Of a stretch of 64,000 nt of DNA, positions 44,865 through 52,980 are shown piece after piece. The DNA comes from JAAFHB01 sp963675995. GTDB lineage: Bacteria; Bacteroidota; Bacteroidia; Bacteroidales; Prolixibacteraceae. Positions within the stretch are counted from its first letter, which is position 1. Every line of letters begins with the position of its first letter. The notes beneath the pieces were generated by a model. It searched no databases. It was given only the letters and a program-made list of their open reading frames with translations, and was not told where the DNA came from. Location of the stretch: NCBI GenBank assembly GCA_963675995.2, contig CAXXIY010000002.1, forward strand, positions 1,364,001-1,428,000, read 5' to 3'. The position numbers were made by a program, and so were the translations under genes.

Positions 44865-45869
44865 TTATTGCTGTTTATCCTGCCTGAACTTGAACACTTT
44901 AAACAGATAATAAAACGCCGGAAATATCAACAAGATACCGGCAATTAGTGCGTAAACAAGCAAAGTCATCGTTTTTTCCGGGGCCTGGCTGTTCCAGATC
45001 GTCAAATGTGATCCGTCGGCCAGATAAACCATGACCGGATACTGAATAGCAAACCAACCGGTTAAAATACAGGCTGTTTGTGTTCCTGCCAAAAATCTGC
45101 TTAGTAATATGTTTTGTCGTTTTATTTGCTGCCATAAAAAGGGAATGACTGCTGTAGCAATAACCACGCAGATAATAGCAACGGGAGAATGGATAAAGCG
45201 GCTAAAGAAATTAAGTTCGTATAATTCCGACGCCACAAAGACCCCCAATCCGGAAACCACGAGCAGCACAAAGAGAATGCGTGCTGTCTTCGAAAAAGTC
45301 AGGTAAGATTGTTTGTCATTGGATTCGCCCAAAAGATAGATTGCCGCAAGCCATGCGAATAGGATAGTCAGAAAAATACCAGTTGTAAAAGCGAAAAGAT
45401 TGAACCAGGGCTGAACGAACGAATCGTAAAAAGTTCCTTCGACGTGCGACGGAATTTTTCCCATCATGATTGCTCCAAGCGTAACCCCCAGAAAAAAAGG
45501 AGTTAACAAACTTGATATTCGGAAGAACTGCGTGTAATACTTGTGGGTATTATCGTTAGCCGTATCGTAATACCGGAAGGTAAAAGCGGTACCCCGAAAA
45601 ATAATGCCCAGCAATACAATGAAAACCGGGACGTGCAAATAGGTTGTAAGTGTCGCAAATACCTTCGGAAATCCATTGAAAATAATAACAACGGCCAAAA
45701 TAAGCCATACATGGTTTGCTTCCCAAACCGGTGCTAATGCTTTCGAAATAGTGTCGATTCTTCTCTTGCCTGAAACCAGTTCAATAATTCCGGCACCAAA
45801 ATCAGCGCCGCCCAGCAACATGTATAACAGGATTGCTACAGCCAAAACAAAAACGATAAATTCAGTCAT
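44865..45869 (-). CDS. cydB: cytochrome bd oxidase subunit II
   Basis: A 334-residue membrane protein with eight hydrophobic segments. The start MTEFIVFVLAVAILLYMLLG and then GGADFGAGIIELVSG, VWEANHVWLIL are hallmarks of CydB (usual xxDGxDLGxG and WEANHVW). It pairs with CydA in the quinol oxidase that reduces oxygen at low concentrations and resists nitric oxide. Its start overlaps the cydA stop by eight bases, implying translational coupling. Confidence 0.93.
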   Translation of the reverse strand: MTEFIVFVLAVAILLYMLLGGADFGAGIIELVSGKRRIDTISKALAPVWEANHVWLILAVVIIFNGFPKVFATLTTYLHVPVFIVLLGIIFRGTAFTFRYYDTANDNTHKYYTQFFRISSLLTPFFLGVTLGAIMMGKIPSHVEGTFYDSFVQPWFNLFAFTTGIFLTILFAWLAAIYLLGESNDKQSYLTFSKTARILFVLLVVSGLGVFVASELYELNFFSRFIHSPVAIICVVIATAVIPFLWQQIKRQNILLSRFLAGTQTACILTGWFAIQYPVMVYLADGSHLTIWNSQAPEKTMTLLVYALIAGILLIFPAFYYLFKVFKFRQDKQQ

Positions 45870-47184
45870 GAGTGATTAGATTTTGAGCATTTGAATGAAC
45901 AGCCAATATCTGACGCCGCATCAGCCATACGACCAGAAACGTCAGCAGAAGATAGATAAGTGTAATCAGGTAAAACGGATATTGAACACCTGGCATTGGC
46001 GTTACAGCATCTTTCGTTTTCATGATACCATAAATAATCCAGGGTTGCCGACCCACTTCAGTTACAATCCAGCCTGCTTCAACAGCAATAAATCCAACCG
46101 GGGTAAGCCAGACCAGCAACTTTAGCCACCACGTTTTATCCAGGTTTTCTTTCCATTTAAGTTTGAAAATCAGGAATAAAATACCTGTGCCCATCATCAA
46201 CATTCCCATAAAAACCATGATCTGAAAGGCAAAATGCACAATGGCAACCGGAGGCCAGTTTTCTTTGCTGGTTTTATCCAGTCCTTCCACCTCGGCATTT
46301 GGATCTCCATGAGCCAAAAAGCTTAGCAAGTGCGGAATATGAATACCATATTTAACTTCCTCTTTCTCTTCATCAGGAATGCCGCCAATAACCAGCGACG
46401 CGGGTTCTGATGTTTTAAACAAAGATTCCATCGCAGCTAATTTTGCCGGCTGAAGCTTCGCTACATTTTTGGCTGAAATATCGCCACTTATGGGCTGTAA
46501 TATGGCGGCAACCACGCCAAACAAAAGGGCAATATGTATAGCGCCCCGATGAAACTCATTTCCTTTGTGACGAAGCAGCATAAAAGCATGCACACCGGCC
46601 ACTGCAAAACTGGTTGATGCAAAGGCAGCGATTGTCATGTGCAGCGCCTGCTGAAACCAGGCCTTATTAAACATTGCTTTCACCGGATCGATATTGATTG
46701 CCTGTCCGTTGACCCATTCAAAGCCGGAAGGACTGTTCATCCAGGCATTGGCCGCTATCACAAATATACCCGATACCACACCTGCAATCCCGACCAGAAG
46801 ACCGGAAAACAGATGAATCCGGTTACTCACCCGATTTCTTCCATATAGAAATACGCCTAACGCAATTGCTTCGAGAAAGAAGGCTGTTCCCTCCCAGGAG
46901 AAGGGCATTCCAATAATGGCTCCGGCATGTTCCATGAATTTTGGCCAAAGCAGCCCAAGTTCAAACGACAGAACAGTACCCGAAACAGCGCCAACGGCAA
47001 AGAAAATGGCGACTCCACGTGCCCACGCCTTCGACAGATCCAGATAAACTTTACGACCTGTTTTTATCCATTTGAGCTCGGCAACAAACATTAACCACGG
47101 CATCGTCATTCCAATACAGGCAAATACAATGTGAAACACAAATGAAACGGTCATTTGAAGCCTCGCGGCAAGAAAGTCATCCAT
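45862..47184 (-). CDS. cydA: cytochrome bd oxidase subunit I
   Basis: A 440-residue membrane protein. The heme ligand near the N-terminus is in QMTVSFVFHIVFACIGM (His18); the second ligand helix contains ALHMTIAAFASTSFAVAGVH; the Q-loop end and heme b558 region include GRQPWIIYGIMKTKDAVTP. E. coli CydA is 522 residues, so this is the short Q-loop type. It works with CydB as terminal oxidase. Cytochrome bd is known to be unusually tolerant of nitric oxide, which fits the RIC and Rrf2 genes nearby. No cydX/cydC/cydD follow. Confidence 0.95.
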   Translation of the reverse strand: MDDFLAARLQMTVSFVFHIVFACIGMTMPWLMFVAELKWIKTGRKVYLDLSKAWARGVAIFFAVGAVSGTVLSFELGLLWPKFMEHAGAIIGMPFSWEGTAFFLEAIALGVFLYGRNRVSNRIHLFSGLLVGIAGVVSGIFVIAANAWMNSPSGFEWVNGQAINIDPVKAMFNKAWFQQALHMTIAAFASTSFAVAGVHAFMLLRHKGNEFHRGAIHIALLFGVVAAILQPISGDISAKNVAKLQPAKLAAMESLFKTSEPASLVIGGIPDEEKEEVKYGIHIPHLLSFLAHGDPNAEVEGLDKTSKENWPPVAIVHFAFQIMVFMGMLMMGTGILFLIFKLKWKENLDKTWWLKLLVWLTPVGFIAVEAGWIVTEVGRQPWIIYGIMKTKDAVTPMPGVQYPFYLITLIYLLLTFLVVWLMRRQILAVHSNAQNLITHD

Positions 47185-47248
47185 AGCTTATAGGGTTTTT
47201 CATTTATATTCTATTAATCCTTGTTCTTATACTGTAAATTAGTCTGTG

Positions 47249-49141
47249 TTATTTATCTCTTCGTTTCATTGCTGATACAATTCCCCGCCCATGTAACAGA
47301 ATTTTTAAACCATTCCGTTTTAATGAAATGTGAGGTTGTTTCCTTTCGTGTTCATGAATGCCGTATTTGTATGTAGCAATAATGTCGTGGTAAGTAAGAA
47401 TTCCAATAATTTTTGTATTCTCTCCTGAAACAACAGGCAGGACATCAAAGTTTTCTTTCGCCATGGTTTCAACAGCAGTCAGTAATGTATCATTCAATCC
47501 GATGTAAATGTCATTGCGTTTTATAAGTGTCCCAATTAAATTTTCAGGCGAATGTTGGCTGTTAAATAGATTTGAAGAACTCAATATTCCTTTATATTCT
47601 CTTTCATTGCTTGAAATGATAAAATAATTTGATTTGAAGTTCTGTTCCCTGATTAACCATTCCCGAACTTCACGAATGCTATTCTCCTCACTGATCACCA
47701 TGCCATTGCCGGACAGAACTTGCTCAACGGTAAATTTTTCCAGCACATCTGGCTGATATGAATGAGGTGTTTTTACTCCTCTTCGTGCAATTTTCTCTGT
47801 CATAATGGTATTCTCCATTGTAAAATAGGAGACGAAATAAGCTGTTGTACTGGTTGCCAATAAAGGTAACAAGGCATTGGATTGACCAGTTGTTTCCATG
47901 GCAAATATGATGGAAGTCAGGAATGCCCGCGAAGCACCTGCAAACATTGCGGACATACCAACTAATGCAGCTAATGGAAGTGAAATACCTGAGTCAGGAA
48001 ACCAATATATAAGCAGGCTTCCAAGCAGCGATCCGGTTGCCCCTCCAATAATGAGCAATGGGGCGAGAGTTCCGCCTGATGTGCCACTGCCCAATGAAAT
48101 AGCCCAGGAGATAAATTTCAGGATACACAGTGACAATAAAATTTGGATTGACATTGTTCCTGATAGTATGTCGATAATGTTGTAATATCCCACACCCAGA
48201 GTTCGGGGAGCAAAGTAGCCAACAATACCAACAGCCAAGCCTCCAATAGCTGGCCACCACGCCCAATGAATGGGTAATTTTTCAAATCCGTCTTCAATCA
48301 AATAAACGATTTTGGTTACCAAAATCGAAACGAAACCAATGATTACACCTATGATAGCATAAAAGCCAAGTGCCGGATTGGATGCTGATTCGATCGCGTT
48401 CTTCAATGGAAATACCACTTCTGCCTTAAACAATAAATGATGTCCTGCCGCTCCTGTGATGCAAGCCAATGCCACCGGAATAACTGATCGCGGAGAGAAT
48501 TCAAACAGTAATAATTCTATTGCAAGGAAAATTGCAGCAACCGGACTTCCGAAAATAGCAGCCATACCTGCCGTAGCGCCTGATGCAAGCAATATATTTC
48601 GCTCGTTGTCAGTGATTTTAAGTAGTTGTCCTAAGGTTGATCCCCATGCACCTCCCGTTGCAATAATTGGTCCCTCGGCTCCAAAAGGTCCGCCTGTACC
48701 AATCGAAATAGCAGCTGAAAGCGGTTTCAGAAAAATAATGGAAGGCTTAATTTTACTCTGATTGGTTAATATTTGTTCCATCGCTTCGGGTATACCGTGC
48801 CCCCGGATGGCTTTAGAACCATAGAACGCCATTAATCCAACAATTAGTCCTCCAATTGCCGGGATGACAATCACAAATAATCCGTATGTATTGTCAGCAG
48901 GGCTTGATGGCTCGATGGTGAAACCTCCGTAAAAAGAAATATTTGTAAAAAGGTCAATAAGATAAACCAGCAACTTTGCAATAAAACTGATGCAGACGGC
49001 AATTAAAACGGCTAAAGCTGAGATCGTAAATATTCGCCTTTTATTATAGGGTTTCCTTGCGCGAAAATGCTCGTGTTCCAAGACTGGATTCAATGAAATT
49101 GAAATGGGGATACCATTGTTCAGTATATGATTGTTTCTCAT
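47249..49141 (-). CDS. ClC-type chloride channel or antiporter with CBS domains
   Basis: A 630-residue membrane protein. The ClC selectivity motifs are present: GTGGPFGAEGPIIA with the gating Glu of the GxEGP motif, SLGSGTSGGTLAPLLIIGG, and MSAMFAGASRAFLTSIIFAMETTG. Residues about 455-580 form two CBS domains, including VLSGNGMVISEENSIREVRE and DTLLTAVETMAKENFDVLPV. It exchanges chloride (or another anion) for protons, or conducts it. It lies 64 bp upstream of cydA on the same strand and may share its transcript. Confidence 0.92.
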   Translation of the reverse strand: MRNNHILNNGIPISISLNPVLEHEHFRARKPYNKRRIFTISALAVLIAVCISFIAKLLVYLIDLFTNISFYGGFTIEPSSPADNTYGLFVIVIPAIGGLIVGLMAFYGSKAIRGHGIPEAMEQILTNQSKIKPSIIFLKPLSAAISIGTGGPFGAEGPIIATGGAWGSTLGQLLKITDNERNILLASGATAGMAAIFGSPVAAIFLAIELLLFEFSPRSVIPVALACITGAAGHHLLFKAEVVFPLKNAIESASNPALGFYAIIGVIIGFVSILVTKIVYLIEDGFEKLPIHWAWWPAIGGLAVGIVGYFAPRTLGVGYYNIIDILSGTMSIQILLSLCILKFISWAISLGSGTSGGTLAPLLIIGGATGSLLGSLLIYWFPDSGISLPLAALVGMSAMFAGASRAFLTSIIFAMETTGQSNALLPLLATSTTAYFVSYFTMENTIMTEKIARRGVKTPHSYQPDVLEKFTVEQVLSGNGMVISEENSIREVREWLIREQNFKSNYFIISSNEREYKGILSSSNLFNSQHSPENLIGTLIKRNDIYIGLNDTLLTAVETMAKENFDVLPVVSGENTKIIGILTYHDIIATYKYGIHEHERKQPHISLKRNGLKILLHGRGIVSAMKRRDK

Positions 49142-49157
49142 TCGGTTTTTATTTATT

Positions 49158-49430
49158 TCAATTCATATTAAAACATAAGAATACAGGACCTGTAACCTCA
49201 GCAAAAGCATTATTCCTATCTAAAATCCCGTATTGGAAATGGATCAGTTTTCTATATTTCAGTTCATTCAGAAACAAAAAAGTAGTTAAAGTCGAAATGC
49301 TTAATGCGCTAATAATGAACCAGTCATTTTTTAATTGGTAATGAACGAATGAAATAAGAAAGAAGATAAACAAAGACAAATTGGCAATGGCATCCGATCC
49401 TTTTTCGTAAAATAAGTTTTTCAATATCAT
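49158..49430 (-). CDS. small two-helix membrane protein, unrecognised
   Basis: A 90-residue protein with two hydrophobic segments (IANLSLFIFFLISFVHYQL and WFIISALSISTLTTFLFL), then a polar tail ending VFLCFNMN. ATG 49430 is a plausible start, and the stop lies 16 bp before the ClC gene start. It would be the first gene of a run ClC, cydA, cydB. Palindrome C lies upstream in the divergent gap shared with the RIC gene. I do not recognise a family; its reading-frame conservation is untested. Confidence 0.5.
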   Translation of the reverse strand: MILKNLFYEKGSDAIANLSLFIFFLISFVHYQLKNDWFIISALSISTLTTFLFLNELKYRKLIHFQYGILDRNNAFAEVTGPVFLCFNMN

Positions 49431-49479
49431 ACAAACTGGAATTTACCGGACAACAAAATCATTTCACAAACCTAATGAA

Positions 49480-49515
49480 AATTTATAAAAAGACATCAAT
49501 GTCTTTTTATAAATT
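49480..49515. promoter_or_regulatory. palindrome C, operator between RIC and the divergent operon
   Basis: Perfect 17-bp arms (49480-49496 and 49499-49515) around CA; core TATAAAAAGACATCAATGTC then the mirrored TTTTTATA. The RIC gene has TATCTTTA at 49521-49528, a near match to the TAnnTTTG -7 box, so the palindrome would cover its -33 region. That is how a repressor operator is usually placed. Confidence 0.75.
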
Positions 49516-49553
49516 ATTTTTATCTTTACAAAAGAATTTTAAAGACCATTGCC

Positions 49554-50279
49554 ATGAAAATATCACAGAATACCTCAGTAGGAGAATTGGTAAAGTTAAA
49601 TTTCAAAACTGCCTCCATCTTTCAGGTTAATAACATTGACTTTTGTTGTGGTGGAGACAAAACCATTTCAGAAGCATGTAAGAATGCAGGCATAGATCCT
49701 GAAAAACTGATAGGCCAGCTGGAATTAATTGCTGAACAGAACGATGCAGACTCACAATATATCAATGGGTTGAGCCTTGAGGAACTTAGTAATTATATCG
49801 TCAAAAGACATCATAATTATGTGCGGGAAACCATTCCTCCGCTTCAGAAAAATCTTGAAAAAATCTGCCATGTACATGGAGACCATCACCCTGAATTGTT
49901 CGAAATAAACAGATTGTTTACAGAATCTTCTGGCGACCTGACGTTGCACATGCAAAAGGAGGAACTGATGCTCTTCCCCTTTATCCGGAGACTGGAACTA
50001 TCATCGAAGAATGGAGCATCTTTGCCCAAAAGTCCTTTTGGCCCGGTTTCCAACCCAATCTCTATGATGGTGGCCGAACATCAGCAGGAAGGCGACCGTT
50101 TTGAGCAGATTTCAAAACTCTCAGGGAATTACACTATTCCTGTAGATGCCTGTACTACTTATGAGATTACCCTGAGGCAACTTCGGGATTTCGAGAACGA
50201 TTTACATAGGCATATCCATCTGGAAAACAACATTTTATTTCCAAGAGCTATTGAATTAGAGATAAATTTAACGACATGA
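49554..50279 (+). CDS. ric: RIC-type di-iron iron-sulfur cluster repair protein
   Basis: A 241-residue protein. N-terminal DUF542 domain: VGELVKLNFKTASIFQVNNI, DFCCGGDKTISEAC with the vicinal CCGGD cysteines. C-terminal hemerythrin-like four-helix bundle supplies His and Glu ligands: NYIVKRHHNYVRE, HGDHHPEL, LTLHMQKEELMLFPF, MMVAEHQQEGD, DLHRHIHLENNILFPRA. It matches ScdA/YtfE proteins, which repair clusters damaged by nitric oxide or peroxide. Palindrome C is upstream. It starts a + strand run that includes the Rrf2 regulator. Confidence 0.93.
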   Translation: MKISQNTSVGELVKLNFKTASIFQVNNIDFCCGGDKTISEACKNAGIDPEKLIGQLELIAEQNDADSQYINGLSLEELSNYIVKRHHNYVRETIPPLQKNLEKICHVHGDHHPELFEINRLFTESSGDLTLHMQKEELMLFPFIRRLELSSKNGASLPKSPFGPVSNPISMMVAEHQQEGDRFEQISKLSGNYTIPVDACTTYEITLRQLRDFENDLHRHIHLENNILFPRAIELEINLTT

Positions 50280-50344
50280 AAACCCCGGATTTACCCGAAA
50301 TGATTGTATTGAAGAATGGGGAATCATTAAAATCAAACAATTAG
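50276..50344 (+). CDS. tiny ORF coupled to ric
   Basis: A 22-codon frame (MKTPDLPEMIVLKNGESLKS, then NN) starts at the ATG overlapping the ric stop (ATGA) and ends three bases before the Rrf2 ATG. It may be a relic of a longer gene that used to begin MxTPxLPEMIVLKNG, or a coupling peptide. No homology claim. Confidence 0.3.
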   Translation: MKTPDLPEMIVLKNGESLKSNN

Positions 50345-50347
50345 GCT

Positions 50348-50782
50348 ATGCTTGGAAAAACAACTGAATATGCAATAAGGGCCTTAGTTTATATCTATAT
50401 ACAAAACATGGAAGGGGGAAGGCCTGGATTTAAGGAAATTGCTAAAAAGATTGATTCACCGGAACAATTTACAGGAAAAGTTTTGCAAAACTTAACCCGT
50501 GCCAATATTGTGTCTTCGATGAAAGGTCGGGGGGGAGGCTTTTTCTTTAATGAACCAACAAAACCGATAACCTTATTTAAAGTGATAGAAGCAGTAGAAG
50601 GCGCAGAGTATTTTTTAAAATGTGGTTTCGGATTAAAACGCTGCGATGTCAGTAATCCTTGTCCGTTGCACGATGATTATTCGCGTGTAAGAGATTCATT
50701 TTTTAAAATGGTTATTGAAAAGACCATACAGTCTCTGGCTAATAAAATTAACAAACACGAGGCTACATTAAACAGATTATAA
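50348..50782 (+). CDS. Rrf2-family regulator with three clustered cysteines
   Basis: A 144-residue protein. The winged helix is at the N-terminus (MLGKTTEYAIRALVYIYIQN; PEQFTGKVLQNLTRANIVSS; RGGGFFF with the wing). Three Cys lie in YFLKCGFGLKRCDVSNPCPL (Cys-x6-Cys-x5-Cys), the pattern of NsrR/RsrR/IscR-type Fe-S sensors. It is therefore a likely sensor of nitric oxide or redox state. It is the third frame of the ric run and is the best candidate for the factor that binds palindromes A, B and C. Confidence 0.9.
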   Translation: MLGKTTEYAIRALVYIYIQNMEGGRPGFKEIAKKIDSPEQFTGKVLQNLTRANIVSSMKGRGGGFFFNEPTKPITLFKVIEAVEGAEYFLKCGFGLKRCDVSNPCPLHDDYSRVRDSFFKMVIEKTIQSLANKINKHEATLNRL

Positions 50783-50795
50783 ATAAGATTGATAC

Positions 50796-51497
50796 ATGAA
50801 AAGAATCGGAATTATCGGAGGCTTAGGACCCGAGGCAACCGTTGACTATTACAAGGAAATAATCAATGCCTTTAAAAACGGGAATGGAGATCTGGATTAT
50901 CCGGAAATCATCATTTACAGTGTGAATATGGCACATTTCATCGGGTTTATGAGAGAAAAAAAATATGATCTGGCCACTGCTTATATTTCTGAAAAGATAG
51001 AAGGCTTGAAACAGGCCGGAGCTGATTTTGCTGCCCTCAGTGCGAATACGCCACACCAGCTATTTGACCAATTGAGGGAAAGGTCCGGAATCCCTTTGAT
51101 CAGTATTGTTGAAGCTACCTGCATCGAAGCGAAAAGTAAGGGACTAAAACGGGCCGGTTTGTTTGGAACTGAATTCACTATGAACGCATCTTTCTTTCCT
51201 GAAGTTTTTAAAAAGAAAGGCATTGAAGTGATTATGCCTTGTGAGGAAGACAAAGAATTGATTAATTATAAACTGTTCAGCGAAATTGAACTGGGCATTT
51301 TTAAAGATGAAACACGGGAACTGCTAATTGGAATTATAGAAAAGATGGTCAGAGAACAACATATCGACTCTTTGATTCTGGGTTGCACTGAGTTCCCGTT
51401 AATTCTGACAGCGGAAACTTATGCCGGTATTCCCATTTTAAACACAACCAAAATCCACGTCGAATCAATTGCAAAGTATTGTAGCGAAAATCAGTAA
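50796..51497 (+). CDS. aspartate/glutamate racemase-family protein, one catalytic cysteine
   Basis: A 233-residue protein of the aspartate/glutamate racemase family: MKRIGIIGGLGPEATVDYYK, IIIYSVNMAHFI, GLFGTEFTMNASFF, LILGCTEFPLIL with the second catalytic Cys197. The first catalytic Cys, normally in xxCNTxH, is Ala83 in SANTPHQLF. It may thus be a one-base or non-racemising member. It is 13 bp after the Rrf2 stop and part of the same transcript. A role with the stress genes is unclear. Confidence 0.85.
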   Translation: MKRIGIIGGLGPEATVDYYKEIINAFKNGNGDLDYPEIIIYSVNMAHFIGFMREKKYDLATAYISEKIEGLKQAGADFAALSANTPHQLFDQLRERSGIPLISIVEATCIEAKSKGLKRAGLFGTEFTMNASFFPEVFKKKGIEVIMPCEEDKELINYKLFSEIELGIFKDETRELLIGIIEKMVREQHIDSLILGCTEFPLILTAETYAGIPILNTTKIHVESIAKYCSENQ

Positions 51498-51501
51498 CGC
51501 C

Positions 51502-51627
51502 ATGGATAACAAACAACTTCTACATATTTCAGAAGTTTGTATCCCGACCAGGTTTAGACTCCGGAACGGGGATGTGGTGAATTTTGAACTCCAGGATGAC
51601 AGTTCCAAAGTTGCTGAAACTTTTTAA
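51502..51627 (+). pseudogene. short ORF of unknown origin
   Basis: A 41-codon frame MDNKQLLHISEVCIPTRFRL, then RNGDVVNFELQDDSSKVAET and a stop. Its start overlaps the racemase transcript and it precedes the sulfur-lyase relic. I read it as a decayed gene piece; no family recognised. Confidence 0.35.
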
Positions 51628-51642
51628 GATAATTGTACAATA

Positions 51643-51855
51643 CCAATTAAAGGCCCAAGTTTTGGTTTCCGAAATACCATGTTGATGCCCTATTCTTTGA
51701 TTACGCACTACCATGACAATAATGCAACGCAAGCTGATATGGGATTAAAAAGGTAACTCATGAGGCTATCTGTAGGCACTGAAAATTTGGATGCCATCAT
51801 TCGTGATTTAGCATCCGGGTTAAGCGACATTGCGGCACAGAATAGTTGTATTTAG
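51643..51855 (+). pseudogene. PLP-dependent Cys/Met metabolism enzyme, C-terminal relic
   Basis: The frame encodes PIKGPSFGFRNTMLMPYSLI, then THYHDNNATQADMGLKR, a TAA, and in the same frame LMRLSVGTENLDAIIRDLAS. SLITHxxxxTTHxxM...xRLSVGxExxDxIIxDL is the C-terminal signature of cystathionine gamma-synthase/methionine gamma-lyase-type enzymes. The PLP-binding Lys domain is absent. The stop is at about codon 38. It is another broken gene in this operon. Confidence 0.6.
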
Positions 51856-51898
51856 GATAGATGGCAGTTTGTTGAAATGACTAAAAATAACCTAAAAA

Positions 51899-52564
51899 AT
51901 GCAACATACTACAAAAATAATTGAAAAGAGTTGGTTAACCCACGAAGTGATTTGCCTGCGGCTGGAGAGGCCATTTAAATATTCATTCAAGGCTGGGCAA
52001 GCCATTGAAGTTTCGCTTGAAAATCCACGTTTTCAGGGAGAGGATGCCCCATTTACCTTAACCGGGTTAAGCAGTGAAAAGTATCTCGAACTGATCTTGA
52101 AGGTTTACACCGAACACAATGGAATAACCCTGGAAATATCCAAATTAAAGGTAGGCGACGGTCTGATTATCGGTGATGCCTGGGACTCGTATATAAACCT
52201 GGGGCCGGGATTGTTTATTGCAGGCGGGACCGGGATTACTCCTTTCGTGGCTATACTGCGCCAGCTAAATGTCGAAAATCGACTGTCGGATAGTAAACTG
52301 CTTTGTGCCAACAAAACAGAACAGGATATTTTTCTTCAGCAAGAGCTAACCCAAATGCTTGGGAAAAATTTCATTAACATTTTATCGCGCGAGAAAAAAG
52401 ACAATTTTTTATACGGACACATTAATACTCAAATTCTGAAAGATCAGATTTCCAGACCCAACCAGCCCTTTTACATCTGTGGTCCGGGTAATTTTGCCGA
52501 ACAGATCCGCGATCAATTACTGGAACTGGGCATCGATAAAGATAGGATCATTATAAGTTACTAG
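51899..52564 (+). CDS. FAD/NAD-binding oxidoreductase (ferredoxin-reductase fold)
   Basis: A 221-residue cytoplasmic protein. The N-terminal beta barrel includes VICLRLERPFKYSFKAGQAI; the FAD-binding region APFTLTGLS corresponds to RxYS/T in the family. The NAD half contains GPGLFIAGGTGITPFVAILR, the pyridine-binding GGTGITP motif, and FYICGPGNFAEQIRDQLLEL with the CGP Cys. Such proteins pass electrons to oxidised iron or sulfur proteins. The likely partner is unknown; RIC or another nearby Fe protein would fit. Confidence 0.87.
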   Translation: MQHTTKIIEKSWLTHEVICLRLERPFKYSFKAGQAIEVSLENPRFQGEDAPFTLTGLSSEKYLELILKVYTEHNGITLEISKLKVGDGLIIGDAWDSYINLGPGLFIAGGTGITPFVAILRQLNVENRLSDSKLLCANKTEQDIFLQQELTQMLGKNFINILSREKKDNFLYGHINTQILKDQISRPNQPFYICGPGNFAEQIRDQLLELGIDKDRIIISY

Positions 52565-52625
52565 ATGAGATTAAAAGATCATCCCAACTTAACCGGGGAT
52601 ACAAAAGAATATAAAATAGCACAAT

Positions 52626-52922
52626 ATGAAAACAGATTTTAGTCCTGTCTATCCTGTTTATTACGAAGTGTTTTCAGAAGAACAGGTAAAGGAATTTAGC
52701 AAAGTGTTTTATTTCGGGAATGGTACCGAGTTGGAAGAAGCCAAGGGTAAAATCACGGGGTTGATTAAGAAAGGAAGCATTGAGGAATATTTGGTTTTCG
52801 ATTCAGGCGACGAAGTTCGTATCGATCGCATTATATCAATAAACGGCAAGCCAGGACCTGCCTACGACGAATATGACGCCTTCGCCCTTGCTTGTCTCAA
52901 TTGCAACGTGGGAGCTGAATAA
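52626..52922 (+). CDS. small protein, possibly Rof-like (Rho-binding antiterminator)
   Basis: A 98-residue protein. The middle part KITGLIKKGSIEEYLVFDSG, DEVRIDRIISINGKPG resembles the beta barrel of Rof/Rho-binding antiterminators, which have a strand pattern with a VRLDxIxxIDG motif. The C-terminus YDEYDAFALACLNCNVGAE is like the helical Rof start in circular order but with two extra Cys. This is a weak match and I would not treat the function as settled. It lies 62 bp downstream of the oxidoreductase. Confidence 0.45.
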   Translation: MKTDFSPVYPVYYEVFSEEQVKEFSKVFYFGNGTELEEAKGKITGLIKKGSIEEYLVFDSGDEVRIDRIISINGKPGPAYDEYDAFALACLNCNVGAE

Positions 52923-52980
52923 AAACGAGATGATTATCGATTCAGTTTACAGAGCGTATGGTCACGATTATAAGGGAAAA

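Noticed and set aside
38365..49515. CRISPR-type repeat array
   Set aside because: The three palindromes are kilobases apart with no spacers and no cas genes.
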